IMG/VR virus record: IMGVR_UViG_3300044678_001935
Location: 1 to 35,981 of that record
Length of the DNA stretch: 35,981 bases
Reading direction: 5' to 3' (one strand)
Origin: a virus
Made by a program: the position numbers and the translations under genes. The notes beneath the pieces are model-generated. The model ran no database searches and had not been told where the DNA came from. It saw nothing but the letters and a program-made list of their open reading frames with translations. Below are positions 1 to 7,164 of the stretch, in pieces (position 1 is the stretch's first letter; each line of letters opens with the position of its first letter).

Positions 1-117
1 ACTACTGGTCTTCTACTGAGGCTAGTTCTACTAATTCATGCAACGTGAACTTCAATAATGGTAACCAGAACACCAACAGTAAGACTAATACGAACTGTGT
101 CCGTGCCTTCAGGAGTG
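1..117 (+). repeat. DGR template repeat (TR), left end cut by window
   Basis: Aligns without gaps to 2434-2550. Of 117 positions, 104 are identical and 13 differ, and every differing position is an adenine here (30, 34, 42, 43, 48, 49, 54, 69, 70, 72, 75, 76, 114). All 81 non-adenine positions are unchanged. That is the signature of adenine-specific mutagenesis in diversity-generating retroelements, which makes this copy the template. It is rich in AAC/AAT codons in the frame of the target. The frame stays open to a TGA at 126-128. The true left border may lie before the window. Confidence 0.93.
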
Positions 118-124
118 GGAAATT

Positions 125-1156
125 GTGAGTGACATCACATTAGAGGAAGTCATAACAGCTTATTATGATTGTAGAAAAAATAAAAGGAACACTCAACAAC
201 AAATTAAGTTTGAATTTAAATTAGAATCAAATATTTACGATCTTTATAACGAACTTAAAAACCGAACATATAGACCGTCTTCTCATATCTATTTTATTAT
301 AACTAAACCAAAACCAAGAGAAGTTTGGGCTGCTAATTTTAGAGATAGGATAGTTCATCATGTTCTTTATAATAGAACAAAAGACATAGAAAATAATTAT
401 ATTTCAAATACTTATGCCTGCCTGAAGTCTAAAGGAACTCTTAACTGTGCATACGACGTACAGAAAAGTTTGAGAAAACTTTGGCCAGAAAAAGATGTCT
501 ATAGGTTTATTCATGTGGATATCGCTAATTTCTTTGTATCCATTGATAAAAAGGTGTTAAAAAAATCATTTCTACCAACTATAAGAGATGAATTTTCTAA
601 TTATCTTGCTAATATTTTTATTGACCAAGACCCAACTAAAAATTACTATTATAAAGGCGATCAAAAGTTAAGAAGACTTATAATTGAAAGAAAAACTCTT
701 TTCAATAAAGATACAGGATTACCAATTGGTAATTTAACATCACAATTGTTTGCAAATTTTTATTTGAGTGATTTTGACCATTATTGTAATTCTTTGACTC
801 CGTATTACTTTCGTTATATGGACGACATGCTTTTTTTAATACCTAAAACAACTAATAGGAGTCAATTCTTAGAAAATATTAATAATTATCTTAAAACTCT
901 TAATCTTAAATTAAACGATTCTAAGACTAAGCATAATAGACTTGATGTTGGAATTAATTTTGTTGGTTATGTAATTAGACCTTTTTCCATATATGTTAGA
1001 AATTCAACAAAATACAGAGCAAAAAGAGCCATAAATACCACATCTATAAACTCATACTTCGGTCTTTTAAGAAAAGTTAATACATACAATTTAAGAAAAC
1101 ATATCGCAACAATCAATAATTTAAACATGTTTTATTATCAAAAAATCATTTTATGA
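125..1156 (+). CDS. DGR reverse transcriptase
   Basis: This 343-residue reverse transcriptase should copy the template-repeat RNA into mutagenised cDNA that replaces the variable repeat of the target gene. Visible motifs are the first catalytic Asp in VDIANFF (about residue 132), GLPIGNLTSQ (198-207) and YMDD (231-234). The IGxxxSQ form of the fourth motif is typical of DGR enzymes and separates them from group II intron and retron enzymes. The length is normal for the family. The start is GTG at 125, supported by AGGAG at 111-115, which lies inside the end of the template repeat; the family-typical N-terminus (ITLEEVITAYYDCRKNKR) begins directly after it. The stop overlaps the next start (ATGA). 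No separate avd accessory gene is seen nearby. Confidence 0.95.
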   Translation: MSDITLEEVITAYYDCRKNKRNTQQQIKFEFKLESNIYDLYNELKNRTYRPSSHIYFIITKPKPREVWAANFRDRIVHHVLYNRTKDIENNYISNTYACLKSKGTLNCAYDVQKSLRKLWPEKDVYRFIHVDIANFFVSIDKKVLKKSFLPTIRDEFSNYLANIFIDQDPTKNYYYKGDQKLRRLIIERKTLFNKDTGLPIGNLTSQLFANFYLSDFDHYCNSLTPYYFRYMDDMLFLIPKTTNRSQFLENINNYLKTLNLKLNDSKTKHNRLDVGINFVGYVIRPFSIYVRNSTKYRAKRAINTTSINSYFGLLRKVNTYNLRKHIATINNLNMFYYQKIIL

Positions 1157-2058
1157 AAACAATAATAACAATAGATGGTGGCCTTGGTCGCGCCATCACT
1201 GCCTTGCCTGCATTGATTTATTATGCACAACATAATAAAGATTTTAATGTAATGATTCATGGTTGGGATTTTGTAACCTGGGGAATTCCAGAATTACAAA
1301 ATAGAACATTCAACCCTGAAACCAAAGGAGTCTTTGATAATTATTTCTGGAATGCTGATAAGGTTATCGCACCAGAGCCCTATAGAATTCCTGATTATTA
1401 TAGAAATGAAATCTCTCTAATAGAGGCCTTTCATCAAGAAATCAATAATTCAACAGATTACGATAATTTACCAAAAGATTATTTTAGGCTTTCGGTTTTT
1501 GAAGAACTGAAAGGTCATGAGGTTGTTCATTATGCAAAAGAGCATCAGAAAAAACAAAAAACTATTGTAATTCAGCCTTATGGTAGTACAGCCAATAAAT
1601 GTCCGATGGGAGTTTATGATCCATCATTCAGGTCTATTCCCGAGAAGATGTATGTTAAGTTAGTCAATCTCTTATCAAAAGACTTTAATATAATTTATAT
1701 GGGAGCTGTTGAGTTTCAGGACTATCTCTCTTATAAACCTCAACCAGATCCGAGTCTAAGAGATTGGGCTGGTATTATTAAGGCTGCTGATTATTTTATT
1801 GGTTGTGATTCTTGTGGTCAACATATGGCAAAAGCCGTGGGTAAGGACGCATCTGTATTTCTAGCCGGAACTCATAGAAAGAATGTATCTTATGAGGACT
1901 TTCATATCATTGAACGGGATGATCATTATTATCCGGCTCCTATGAGAATTTGTTCTTATGATAGTACCTTGGCTTGTAGATTAAATGAAGATAGAATAAA
2001 CTTTACCGAAGATGAAATTATGGAGACCTATGAACAGATTATGGAAAGAGCTAAATAG
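1153..2058 (+). CDS. glycosyltransferase family 9-like protein (heptosyltransferase-like)
   Basis: A 301-residue protein with a GT-B look. An N-terminal glycine-rich turn (DGGLGRAITALPAL, residues 8-21) is followed by a C-terminal half with IQPYGS, and by a donor-site-like segment DSCGQHMAKAVGK that resembles the GT9/ADP-heptose transferase pattern. The donor and acceptor are unknown. It overlaps the reverse transcriptase stop by four bases and ends 20 bases before the DGR target, so the three genes are probably co-transcribed. A glycosyltransferase between the reverse transcriptase and its target is unusual. It might modify the tail protein or a surface glycan, but that is inference. Confidence 0.65.
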   Translation: MKTIITIDGGLGRAITALPALIYYAQHNKDFNVMIHGWDFVTWGIPELQNRTFNPETKGVFDNYFWNADKVIAPEPYRIPDYYRNEISLIEAFHQEINNSTDYDNLPKDYFRLSVFEELKGHEVVHYAKEHQKKQKTIVIQPYGSTANKCPMGVYDPSFRSIPEKMYVKLVNLLSKDFNIIYMGAVEFQDYLSYKPQPDPSLRDWAGIIKAADYFIGCDSCGQHMAKAVGKDASVFLAGTHRKNVSYEDFHIIERDDHYYPAPMRICSYDSTLACRLNEDRINFTEDEIMETYEQIMERAK

Positions 2059-2078
2059 TTGAGAGTTATTGAATTTTT

Positions 2079-2561
2079 ATGGCGATAGTAGTAGGTCCTT
2101 CTGATTGGTGGGTAGCAACACCAGATGCTATAAACGGTTTAGCCGCTGCTTGCCCTGAAGGTACTACATTGCCGGATGGAAGTAGAATTATCTGTAGGGC
2201 TGGTGGAGTTGCCTGGATTGTTGCTCCTTCCTCCACGGAAGTTGGTCAGACCTGGAACAATTCAACAACCACATTAGTCGGGAATAAGTGTTGTGTTTCT
2301 GATTGGCCTACGTTATGCGCCAGACTTATTGCTTGTGGATTTAATCCAAATGATTGGTGTGTTCCGAATATGACAGATTTAAATAATCCTGGTTATGTTT
2401 GTAGATCTAAGTGGGATACTTTCTCGGCCACTGACTACTGGTCTTCTACTGAGGCTAGTTCTCCTATTTCATGCGGCGTGGGCTTCTATAATGGTAACCA
2501 GTTCGCCGGCAGTAAGACTAATACGAACTGTGTCCGTGCCTTCAGGCGTGTAACATATTGA
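2079..2561 (+). CDS. DGR target protein, C-type-lectin/DUF1566-like, hypervariable C-terminus
   Basis: A 160-residue protein likely displayed on the tail or another virion surface to bind receptors. The C-terminal part (WCVPNMTDL near 93-101, YWSST at 120-124, CVRAFR at 151-156) matches the DUF1566/C-lectin fold used by many DGR targets. The variable repeat covers codons 119-157. Nine codons differ from the template: P129, I130, G133, G135, Y137, F142, A143, G144 and R157; the template has Asn, Thr or Ser there. Several Cys residues could form disulphides. There is no strong Shine-Dalgarno; ATG at 2079 is the first start after the preceding stop. The reading as a receptor-binding protein comes from family knowledge. 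Confidence 0.9.
   Translation: MAIVVGPSDWWVATPDAINGLAAACPEGTTLPDGSRIICRAGGVAWIVAPSSTEVGQTWNNSTTTLVGNKCCVSDWPTLCARLIACGFNPNDWCVPNMTDLNNPGYVCRSKWDTFSATDYWSSTEASSPISCGVGFYNGNQFAGSKTNTNCVRAFRRVTY
2434..2550 (+). repeat. DGR variable repeat (VR)
   Basis: Recipient copy of the template at 1-117. The substituted positions are 2463, 2467, 2475, 2476, 2481, 2482, 2487, 2502, 2503, 2505, 2508, 2509 and 2547, always where the template has A. The segment 2510-2546 is identical to the template and includes a GC-richer part, where the initiation-of-mutagenic-homing element would be expected. Homology ends at 2550, seven codon positions or fewer before the gene stop. Confidence 0.94.
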
Positions 2562-2600
2562 ACTTTGTATTTTATAAACAAATAATTCAGAAAATAACAG

Positions 2601-3194
2601 ATGAAACTATACAGCCCACCCAATAACGGTTTTCCACAAGAGCTTCCTGATAGATGGAAATTTGATAATGGAGAAGTTTATACAAATCTAAAGAGTCTAA
2701 CCGATAATGAACTTTCTCTTCTAGATTGGATTGGTCCGATAGAATATCCGGTAGCAAAACAAGTTGACGATCAAGGAAATCTAATAACACCAGAATGGGA
2801 TTACGACCCAGAAACCCATAGACCTATTTGGTATAAGTATTATCGTAGGTTTATTATTGCGGATAAGAATATTGATGATATGCCATATTTAGATGGTGAG
2901 ATTGTAGAACCTCTTGTTAAACCTGATTGGACAATGTTCCAAAGAACCGCTGTTGCATCTGTAGCATTGAATCAATATATCGCCCAAATGATTCCTTATG
3001 CCCCATTAGCAGCAGTTGCAGTTCCTAGTATTCTAAGAGATGCAATTGCCAAAGGTGATTACGGTGATTTTGTAACGGTCTGGACGACCCTTAAAAGTAT
3101 TATGCCACCGCCACAACAGTTAATAACTGAGATAACAACTCTAGCGACAGCTCTAAATTTACCACAAGAATTTATTGATATTTTTAATACTTAA
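2601..3194 (+). CDS. hypothetical protein, probably tail-fibre associated
   Basis: A 197-residue protein without a family I can name with certainty. The N-terminal half is rich in Trp, Tyr, Pro and Asp (for example LLDWIGPIEYPV). The C-terminal half is helical and Ala-rich (VASVALNQYIAQMIPYA, then a run around residues 130-190). That layout, and its place right after the DGR target, recall tail-fibre assembly chaperones and small fibre proteins of T4-like phages. The assignment is positional inference. The ATG at 2601 follows a 39-base gap with no clear ribosome site. Confidence 0.6.
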   Translation: MKLYSPPNNGFPQELPDRWKFDNGEVYTNLKSLTDNELSLLDWIGPIEYPVAKQVDDQGNLITPEWDYDPETHRPIWYKYYRRFIIADKNIDDMPYLDGEIVEPLVKPDWTMFQRTAVASVALNQYIAQMIPYAPLAAVAVPSILRDAIAKGDYGDFVTVWTTLKSIMPPPQQLITEITTLATALNLPQEFIDIFNT

Positions 3195-3223
3195 GATTCT
3201 CAGTCTTCCATCCGAGTCTTAAG
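3190..3223. terminator. possible convergent hairpin
   Basis: CTTAAGA (3190-3196) and TCTTAAG (3217-3223) form a perfect 7-bp inverted repeat between the ends of two converging genes, with a weaker inner stem. A T-rich stretch lies only on the left, so it could end minus-strand transcripts. Without a T-run on the right it is a weak call for the + strand. Confidence 0.35.
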
Positions 3224-3427
3224 AGCAATAATGGTATTCAATAGAATAATAAGGGTATCGTAGGAGTTTTTCTCAGAATTTTTACATACTTCGGATACAA
3301 TACTTTCTTGATTCCCAAGAATAGAGAATGGTAGTTTAAAATTACAGTTTATAAAGTCTATTGCAACAATACCTATTATAGACAGTGATACTATAAACAG
3401 TAGATTATTGAGACTATTTTTTGACAT
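3200..3427 (-). CDS. small single-pass membrane protein
   Basis: A 75-residue protein with one hydrophobic segment near the N-terminus (LLFIVSLSIIGIVAIDFI, residues 9-26) and a polar C-terminal part with two Cys. It overlaps the upstream minus-strand gene by 14 bases, so the pair forms a tiny operon against the main direction. Phages often place lysis accessory or superinfection proteins this way, but no specific family is recognisable. Confidence 0.55.
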   Translation of the reverse strand: MSKNSLNNLLFIVSLSIIGIVAIDFINCNFKLPFSILGNQESIVSEVCKNSEKNSYDTLIILLNTIIALKTRMED

Positions 3428-3626
3428 GGAATTTCTCCGGTTTTTCTTGATTATGAATCCAAGCCTTCAAATCACGCAAATAAGTTCTTAATAAGTTTGA
3501 TTGGTGTAGATGAAAATCGTCTCCAGTTTCAAGATGCAATTCTGTATGAAGATCAATAGTTTTTAGAATGCTGTGAATCTTAGCATTCCAAGGATCTCTT
3601 GTTTCATTGCTCCATTCTCGTGGCAT
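3414..3626 (-). CDS. small hypothetical protein
   Basis: A 70-residue, His- and Trp-containing soluble protein (starts MPREWSNETRDPWNAK). I chose the ATG at 3626 over a GTG 14 codons earlier, because the longer form would run into the plus-strand promoter box at 3660-3667 and has no ribosome site. It overlaps the downstream membrane-protein gene on the same strand. The function is unknown. Confidence 0.5.
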   Translation of the reverse strand: MPREWSNETRDPWNAKIHSILKTIDLHTELHLETGDDFHLHQSNLLRTYLRDLKAWIHNQEKPEKFHVKK

Positions 3627-3659
3627 TTTATAATTATTTAGAGGTAGCCAATATACAAA

Positions 3660-3702
3660 CTGGCACACAAGCCATGACGTATCCAGGAATCTGTGGTAAT
3701 GT
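3660..3702 (+). promoter_or_regulatory. promoter with CTGGCACA box
   Basis: CTGGCACA (3660-3667) ends 29 bases before the -10 element TAATGT (3697-3702). A weak -35 (ATGACG, 3674-3679) sits at 17-bp spacing, and TGTGG precedes the -10 as an extended element. The predicted start is near 3709, 77 bases before the gene at 3786. The segment 3681-3714 is nearly repeated at the next promoter. Confidence 0.65.
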
Positions 3703-3785
3703 ATCTGGACATTGAGAAATCTTATTATTAGTAATGATTTATTGTTAATTAACTTAAGATTAAAAACAAATTGAGGTGAGTATTA

Positions 3786-4259
3786 ATGGACAGACAACTT
3801 AAAGATGAAATTGAGTCTCTTAAAAATAGACTAAACGAATTAGAAAAACGACTGAATAATCAAAAACCACTTACTATTAATGATGCAACTGTTGGTGATG
3901 TTATGGATGGTAGGTGGATTGTTGGGCATAAAGAAGAAAAGACCGCCATTCTAGTGTCTCCTAGATACTATCAAAAGAAATTAAAGTGGGTTGATATAGA
4001 GGATGCAGCAGACAGTTATCCAGATTTGTTTATACCATCAAAGGAAATTTTTGGCTTAGTTTTTAATAATTTATGTAAGGCAGATAAAATATCAGAAGTA
4101 TTTGAATCATATATGCACTATTGGGCTTCTGATAGTACCGTTGTGAAGCCTAATAGGGTTTATCAAAATATTGTGACCGTTAGTGGTGGTTGTATAGGTT
4201 CTTATGAATTTACTGCACAAGAAGCATATGCCCGTCCTTTTAAATTGGTATGCTTTTGA
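3786..4259 (+). CDS. hypothetical protein, coiled-coil N-terminus, possible lectin-like C-terminus
   Basis: A 157-residue protein. Residues 1-27 are a clear coiled coil (DEIESLKNRLNELEKRLNNQ). The C-terminal part contains YWASDST and ends AYARPFKLVCF, which is reminiscent of the YWSST...VRxxR pattern of DUF1566/C-lectin domains such as the DGR target, but too diverged to be sure. It has no match to the template repeat, so it is not a second DGR target. A good ribosome site (GAGGTG, 3773-3778) supports ATG 3786. It is the first gene behind the promoter at 3660-3702 and is followed directly by another promoter. Confidence 0.6.
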   Translation: MDRQLKDEIESLKNRLNELEKRLNNQKPLTINDATVGDVMDGRWIVGHKEEKTAILVSPRYYQKKLKWVDIEDAADSYPDLFIPSKEIFGLVFNNLCKADKISEVFESYMHYWASDSTVVKPNRVYQNIVTVSGGCIGSYEFTAQEAYARPFKLVCF

Positions 4260-4285
4260 CTGTGGCACTTCAACAACTGGTCATG

Positions 4286-4314
4286 TTGACAAATCTAGGA
4301 ATCTGTGGTAATGT
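4286..4314 (+). promoter_or_regulatory. sigma70-type promoter
   Basis: A perfect -35 TTGACA (4286-4291) is followed by a 17-bp spacer ending TGTGG and by -10 TAATGT (4309-4314). The region 4293-4326 differs from 3681-3714 at only three positions, so the two promoters share an origin. A CTGGTCA motif lies at 4277-4283 but not at the 29-base spacing seen elsewhere. The predicted start near 4321 gives a 30-base leader. Confidence 0.75.
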
Positions 4315-4350
4315 ATCTGGGCACTGTACAATCAATTTTATTATTTAATT

Positions 4351-4728
4351 ATGATAAGCAAACCTATTTTAAGCACAAATAAAAGAAAAATGTCCTGGCT
4401 AGAATACTTTTTCACTCATTGTATTCCAACAGGATTTAAGAATATTAAGGACTCGTTTTATTTTTGGGTTAAACTCCTTCAAGGAGATTTTGAGGATTAC
4501 CGAATCTATAATGGCCGAACTTATAAGTATAGTGACCAAGAATTGTTTGAGTTGTTAAGGAGCGATTTTTGGTATTCTTTAGAGGAGGATATTTTAGAAA
4601 AGGAATTTCTAGAGTATCTTATTGGATTAGCTGAAGATGTTGAGAGTGGAGTTGTTGAAACTATTCCATGGTCTGAGATGGATTATGATGAGTTAATTAA
4701 TCCTATTGGAGATGAAAATCTTGATTGA
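4351..4728 (+). CDS. hypothetical protein
   Basis: A 125-residue acidic protein rich in aromatic residues (SFYFWVKLLQ; YKYSDQELFELLRSDFWYS). No family is recognised. It is first in an operon behind the promoter at 4286-4314 and overlaps the next gene. ATG 4351 follows the AT-rich context TTTAATT rather than a Shine-Dalgarno. Confidence 0.6.
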   Translation: MISKPILSTNKRKMSWLEYFFTHCIPTGFKNIKDSFYFWVKLLQGDFEDYRIYNGRTYKYSDQELFELLRSDFWYSLEEDILEKEFLEYLIGLAEDVESGVVETIPWSEMDYDELINPIGDENLD

Positions 4729-4978
4729 ATTTCATAATAATAGTAATGTATCAGAGAAGTGTAAAGTTTTAATTGATGAGTCAATAAATCCCGATTCTGA
4801 GCCCCTGGAGGACTTTATTGCTTTTTTAATGGAGAAGATGGTTGAAGGTTGGGAATATATTAATTTGTCTTGGGGTTATGATAGTGCAGAATTAAGTCTT
4901 CAAAAATATAGAGACGAGACAGATCAAGAATACGCCATACGATTAAACAAGAATAAAAAGGTAAAAGCCGAGGAATAA
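4712..4978 (+). CDS. hypothetical protein
   Basis: An 88-residue acidic protein (MKILIEFHNNSNVSEK...). I prefer ATG 4712 to a TTG two codons earlier. It overlaps the preceding gene by 17 bases, preceded by TTGGAGAT, a weak ribosome site. The C-terminus is charged. The family is unknown. Confidence 0.6.
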   Translation: MKILIEFHNNSNVSEKCKVLIDESINPDSEPLEDFIAFLMEKMVEGWEYINLSWGYDSAELSLQKYRDETDQEYAIRLNKNKKVKAEE

Positions 4979-4983
4979 TTATT

Positions 4984-5892
4984 ATGGAAAACTCTATTAA
5001 GATTCAAGTTATTCATTTAACAGAAGAAGAGTGTTATCTAGTAAAATTAGGTAGCACTTTTAACCATTTTGAAGTTTCCGGTCTAAGGCTCCATGGATAT
5101 CAAGAATCTGTTACAGTAAAATCTCTAGATGAGATTAAGTGTTATCGCACCATTCCTAGTACCATAACCCACTTTGAAAATAATGGGATGATAATGAGTA
5201 ATAGTGATTACAAAAACTCAGTGGATGAACTTCTCTCTAAAGGAGAAGTTCAATTTGATGATTATGTTTTTGATAGTCTAGATGATGAGTATAGATACAA
5301 GAAATTTATTAGAGACTGGCGACCAGTTTATTCTGCATCTTATGAAGAACGCACACCATTAGAGTTTGTTATTACTGAGATTAGAACGAATTCTGGAGAT
5401 CCTGATATTGTCTCATTGTGGAACTCACCAACTCTTAATGATAATAGGTTATATTCTTTTGATAGACGCAACTTTTCCATTAAACATTTTAAGGAATTGT
5501 GTGAAGAAAAACAGTTAAATTACGATATTCCAAACCATGGTGGAATTTGTTATGCAAAAATTGAAATGGCTTATATTTTTGATGATAGTGTTAATTATGA
5601 TAGAAGTCCGACTTTTATTGGTACTCTAGAACAATGTAAAGAATGTAAAAATTCTCTTGCAAAATATATTGAGAATAAAGTTCTCTTATGTACTGCTAAA
5701 AACACTGAGCTTTTAAATTCAAAAGAAGTTCTAGGAAAAATCCAAAAGGTAACAGGAAATTTAGTGAAGGTACAACCAGTTTCAAAATCAAGAGATTCGC
5801 TCAATACGGTTATTAGAGAACTTAATTCTTTAGCTGCTAAGATTGAAGCCGATATTATCAACAATGTAAAGGAAGAGGAAAACAAATCATGA
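4984..5892 (+). CDS. hypothetical protein
   Basis: A 302-residue protein, the longest unassigned gene in this early block. It mixes strands and helices, has a Cys pair (TLEQCKECKN near 222) that is not part of an obvious zinc site, and a helical C-terminus (SLNTVIRELNSLAAKIEADI) ending in a charged tail. There are no membrane segments. It ends in a four-base overlap with the next gene, indicating translational coupling. I do not recognise a family. Confidence 0.6.
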   Translation: MENSIKIQVIHLTEEECYLVKLGSTFNHFEVSGLRLHGYQESVTVKSLDEIKCYRTIPSTITHFENNGMIMSNSDYKNSVDELLSKGEVQFDDYVFDSLDDEYRYKKFIRDWRPVYSASYEERTPLEFVITEIRTNSGDPDIVSLWNSPTLNDNRLYSFDRRNFSIKHFKELCEEKQLNYDIPNHGGICYAKIEMAYIFDDSVNYDRSPTFIGTLEQCKECKNSLAKYIENKVLLCTAKNTELLNSKEVLGKIQKVTGNLVKVQPVSKSRDSLNTVIRELNSLAAKIEADIINNVKEEENKS

Positions 5893-6290
5893 TTATTGAA
5901 CCCAAAACAAATATTAAAGTTAAAACCGCATTGGAATCAAATAATGTGGATCAAATAAGATCTCTTTTTGAAGAATCAAAAAACACGCAAATGAAAGTTT
6001 GTTACGAAAAAACAGAAACTATTTTTTCCGGTAAAGTTATTTTTACTGGTAAAGATTTAACTATAGAAGACAGACGTAAAACATACGTTTTAAGGAATTT
6101 ATGTAAAAATCTCCATACCCCGAAAGATATTTTAGAATCTTTGATTAAAATGGGTTATTGGTTAATGTATAAAGAATCTTTTTGCTCTGATGAGTTGAAA
6201 ACCCAAATTGCGAGTTTATGGAATGACTCTAATAATATAGTAGGTGAGTATATCATCCCTCCAAATTTTAGAACTATTGTTTGTAAGTAA
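5889..6290 (+). CDS. hypothetical protein
   Basis: A 133-residue protein with two helical pairs (VKTALESNNVDQIRSLFEE; KDILESLIKMGYWLMYKE). The segment NLHTPKDILESL resembles the NPNTPPETLERL turn-helix of the LRV repeats elsewhere in the window, but there is only one copy, so a relationship is uncertain. It is translationally coupled to the gene before it. Confidence 0.55.
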   Translation: MIIEPKTNIKVKTALESNNVDQIRSLFEESKNTQMKVCYEKTETIFSGKVIFTGKDLTIEDRRKTYVLRNLCKNLHTPKDILESLIKMGYWLMYKESFCSDELKTQIASLWNDSNNIVGEYIIPPNFRTIVCK

Positions 6291-6295
6291 TTATT

Positions 6296-6580
6296 ATGAA
6301 CCAAGATAATAAAGATTGGGAAACTTCGCCAATAGGTAAAAATTGGTGGGTTAGAAAGTTTAGACGACATGCTAATTTAAGACTTGTCGCTCTTGAGTCC
6401 CAAATAAGTGGAATTATAAGGTCATTGGGTTTAGAAGAACCTGATGAAGATGAAATTGAAGTATCAATTTTAGAAAGGATTGATGCGTTGGAGGAAAGAA
6501 TTAAAGAACTAGAAGACAACCCACAAACTGGCACAGGGCTTTTGACAAATCTTGATTTTTGTGCTATGATACTATCATAA
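6296..6580 (+). CDS. hypothetical coiled-coil protein
   Basis: A 94-residue protein with a basic N-terminus (WWVRKFRRHANLRL) and a C-terminal coiled coil (ILERIDALEERIKELED, about 58-74). The last 18 codons overlap the next operon's promoter, so this end of the gene carries both codons and regulatory sequence. The start is ATG 6296 in the recurrent AATTATTATG-type context. Confidence 0.55.
   Translation: MNQDNKDWETSPIGKNWWVRKFRRHANLRLVALESQISGIIRSLGLEEPDEDEIEVSILERIDALEERIKELEDNPQTGTGLLTNLDFCAMILS
6528..6570 (+). promoter_or_regulatory. strong promoter with CTGGCACA box
   Basis: Box CTGGCACA (6528-6535), a perfect -35 TTGACA (6542-6547), a 17-bp spacer ending TGTGC and -10 TATGAT (6565-6570). 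The box ends 29 bases before the -10. The predicted start near 6577 gives a leader of about 16 bases to ATG 6593. The whole promoter lies inside the end of the previous coding sequence. Confidence 0.85.
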
Positions 6581-6592
6581 CCAAATGAAATC

Positions 6593-7012
6593 ATGACAGA
6601 CACTATTAAGCTATTTGAAACTTTAAGAGAACTTGTTGACGCTGTTGAGAGTTATAACAAAGACCCTTGGTATGAAGATCGCATTACCGATGCCTTAGAC
6701 CACGCTCACCACATCTTGGATAATAAAGAAGTCCAAGAATTACGAGAATTATGTGCTACGGCTTATCAGGTAGTTGGTGCCGCTTCCGGCCCGGTTGAAT
6801 TATTGGATAATTTATCTGCCGCCAGTAATGGAGAATGCCTTCCACACAACACTTCTGCTGGATTACCATGGACTGTAGAAGACTCAGAAAAAGAATGGAA
6901 AGTCTTAGAAGTTACATTAGAGAATCCCAATTTTGATTATTATTTGTACACGGCATATAATATTAAGCCCAGGAGAAAAAGATTGACGATAGTAAAAGAA
7001 ACTTATTTATAA
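6593..7012 (+). CDS. hypothetical protein
   Basis: A 139-residue acidic protein, mostly helical (ITDALDHAHHILDNKEVQEL) with a Gly/Ser/Pro-containing middle. No known family is recognised. It is first in its operon behind the promoter at 6528-6570, with a leader of about 16 bases and no Shine-Dalgarno. Confidence 0.6.
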   Translation: MTDTIKLFETLRELVDAVESYNKDPWYEDRITDALDHAHHILDNKEVQELRELCATAYQVVGAASGPVELLDNLSAASNGECLPHNTSAGLPWTVEDSEKEWKVLEVTLENPNFDYYLYTAYNIKPRRKRLTIVKETYL

Positions 7013-7020
7013 TATATCAC

Positions 7021-7164
7021 ATGAAAAAACATTATTTATTAATAGCAGGAGATCATTATTATCCTGATTCAGGAACATGAGATTGGATTGAGGGAAGAAT
7101 CTATACAGCTACATTAAAAAATAACTTGAAAAATTATGCTAAAAATTTCAGGCGGAATTACTAA
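7021..7164 (+). pseudogene. small phage gene interrupted by TGA
   Basis: ATG 7021 opens a frame reading MKKHYLLIAGDHYYPDSGT, then TGA (7078-7080), then DWIEGRIYT and on to a stop at 7162-7164. Similar small phage proteins, as I recall them, read ...YPxSGTGDWIG, so the TGA stands where a Gly codon (GGA) is expected; a single G-to-T change explains it. TGA ends many other genes here, so recoding is unlikely. The right end overlaps the next gene, suggesting that the 3' part is also lost. Confidence 0.55.

Noticed and set aside
4105-4259. Second variable repeat of the DGR
   Set aside because: The DNA does not align with the template at 1-117. Only a faint protein resemblance (YWASDST) remains.
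7078-7080. UGA recoded as glycine (as in some candidate bacterial phyla)
   Set aside because: TGA is the normal stop of many clearly complete genes here, for example at 1156, 2561, 4259, 26500 and 27160, so a nonsense mutation is the simpler reading.
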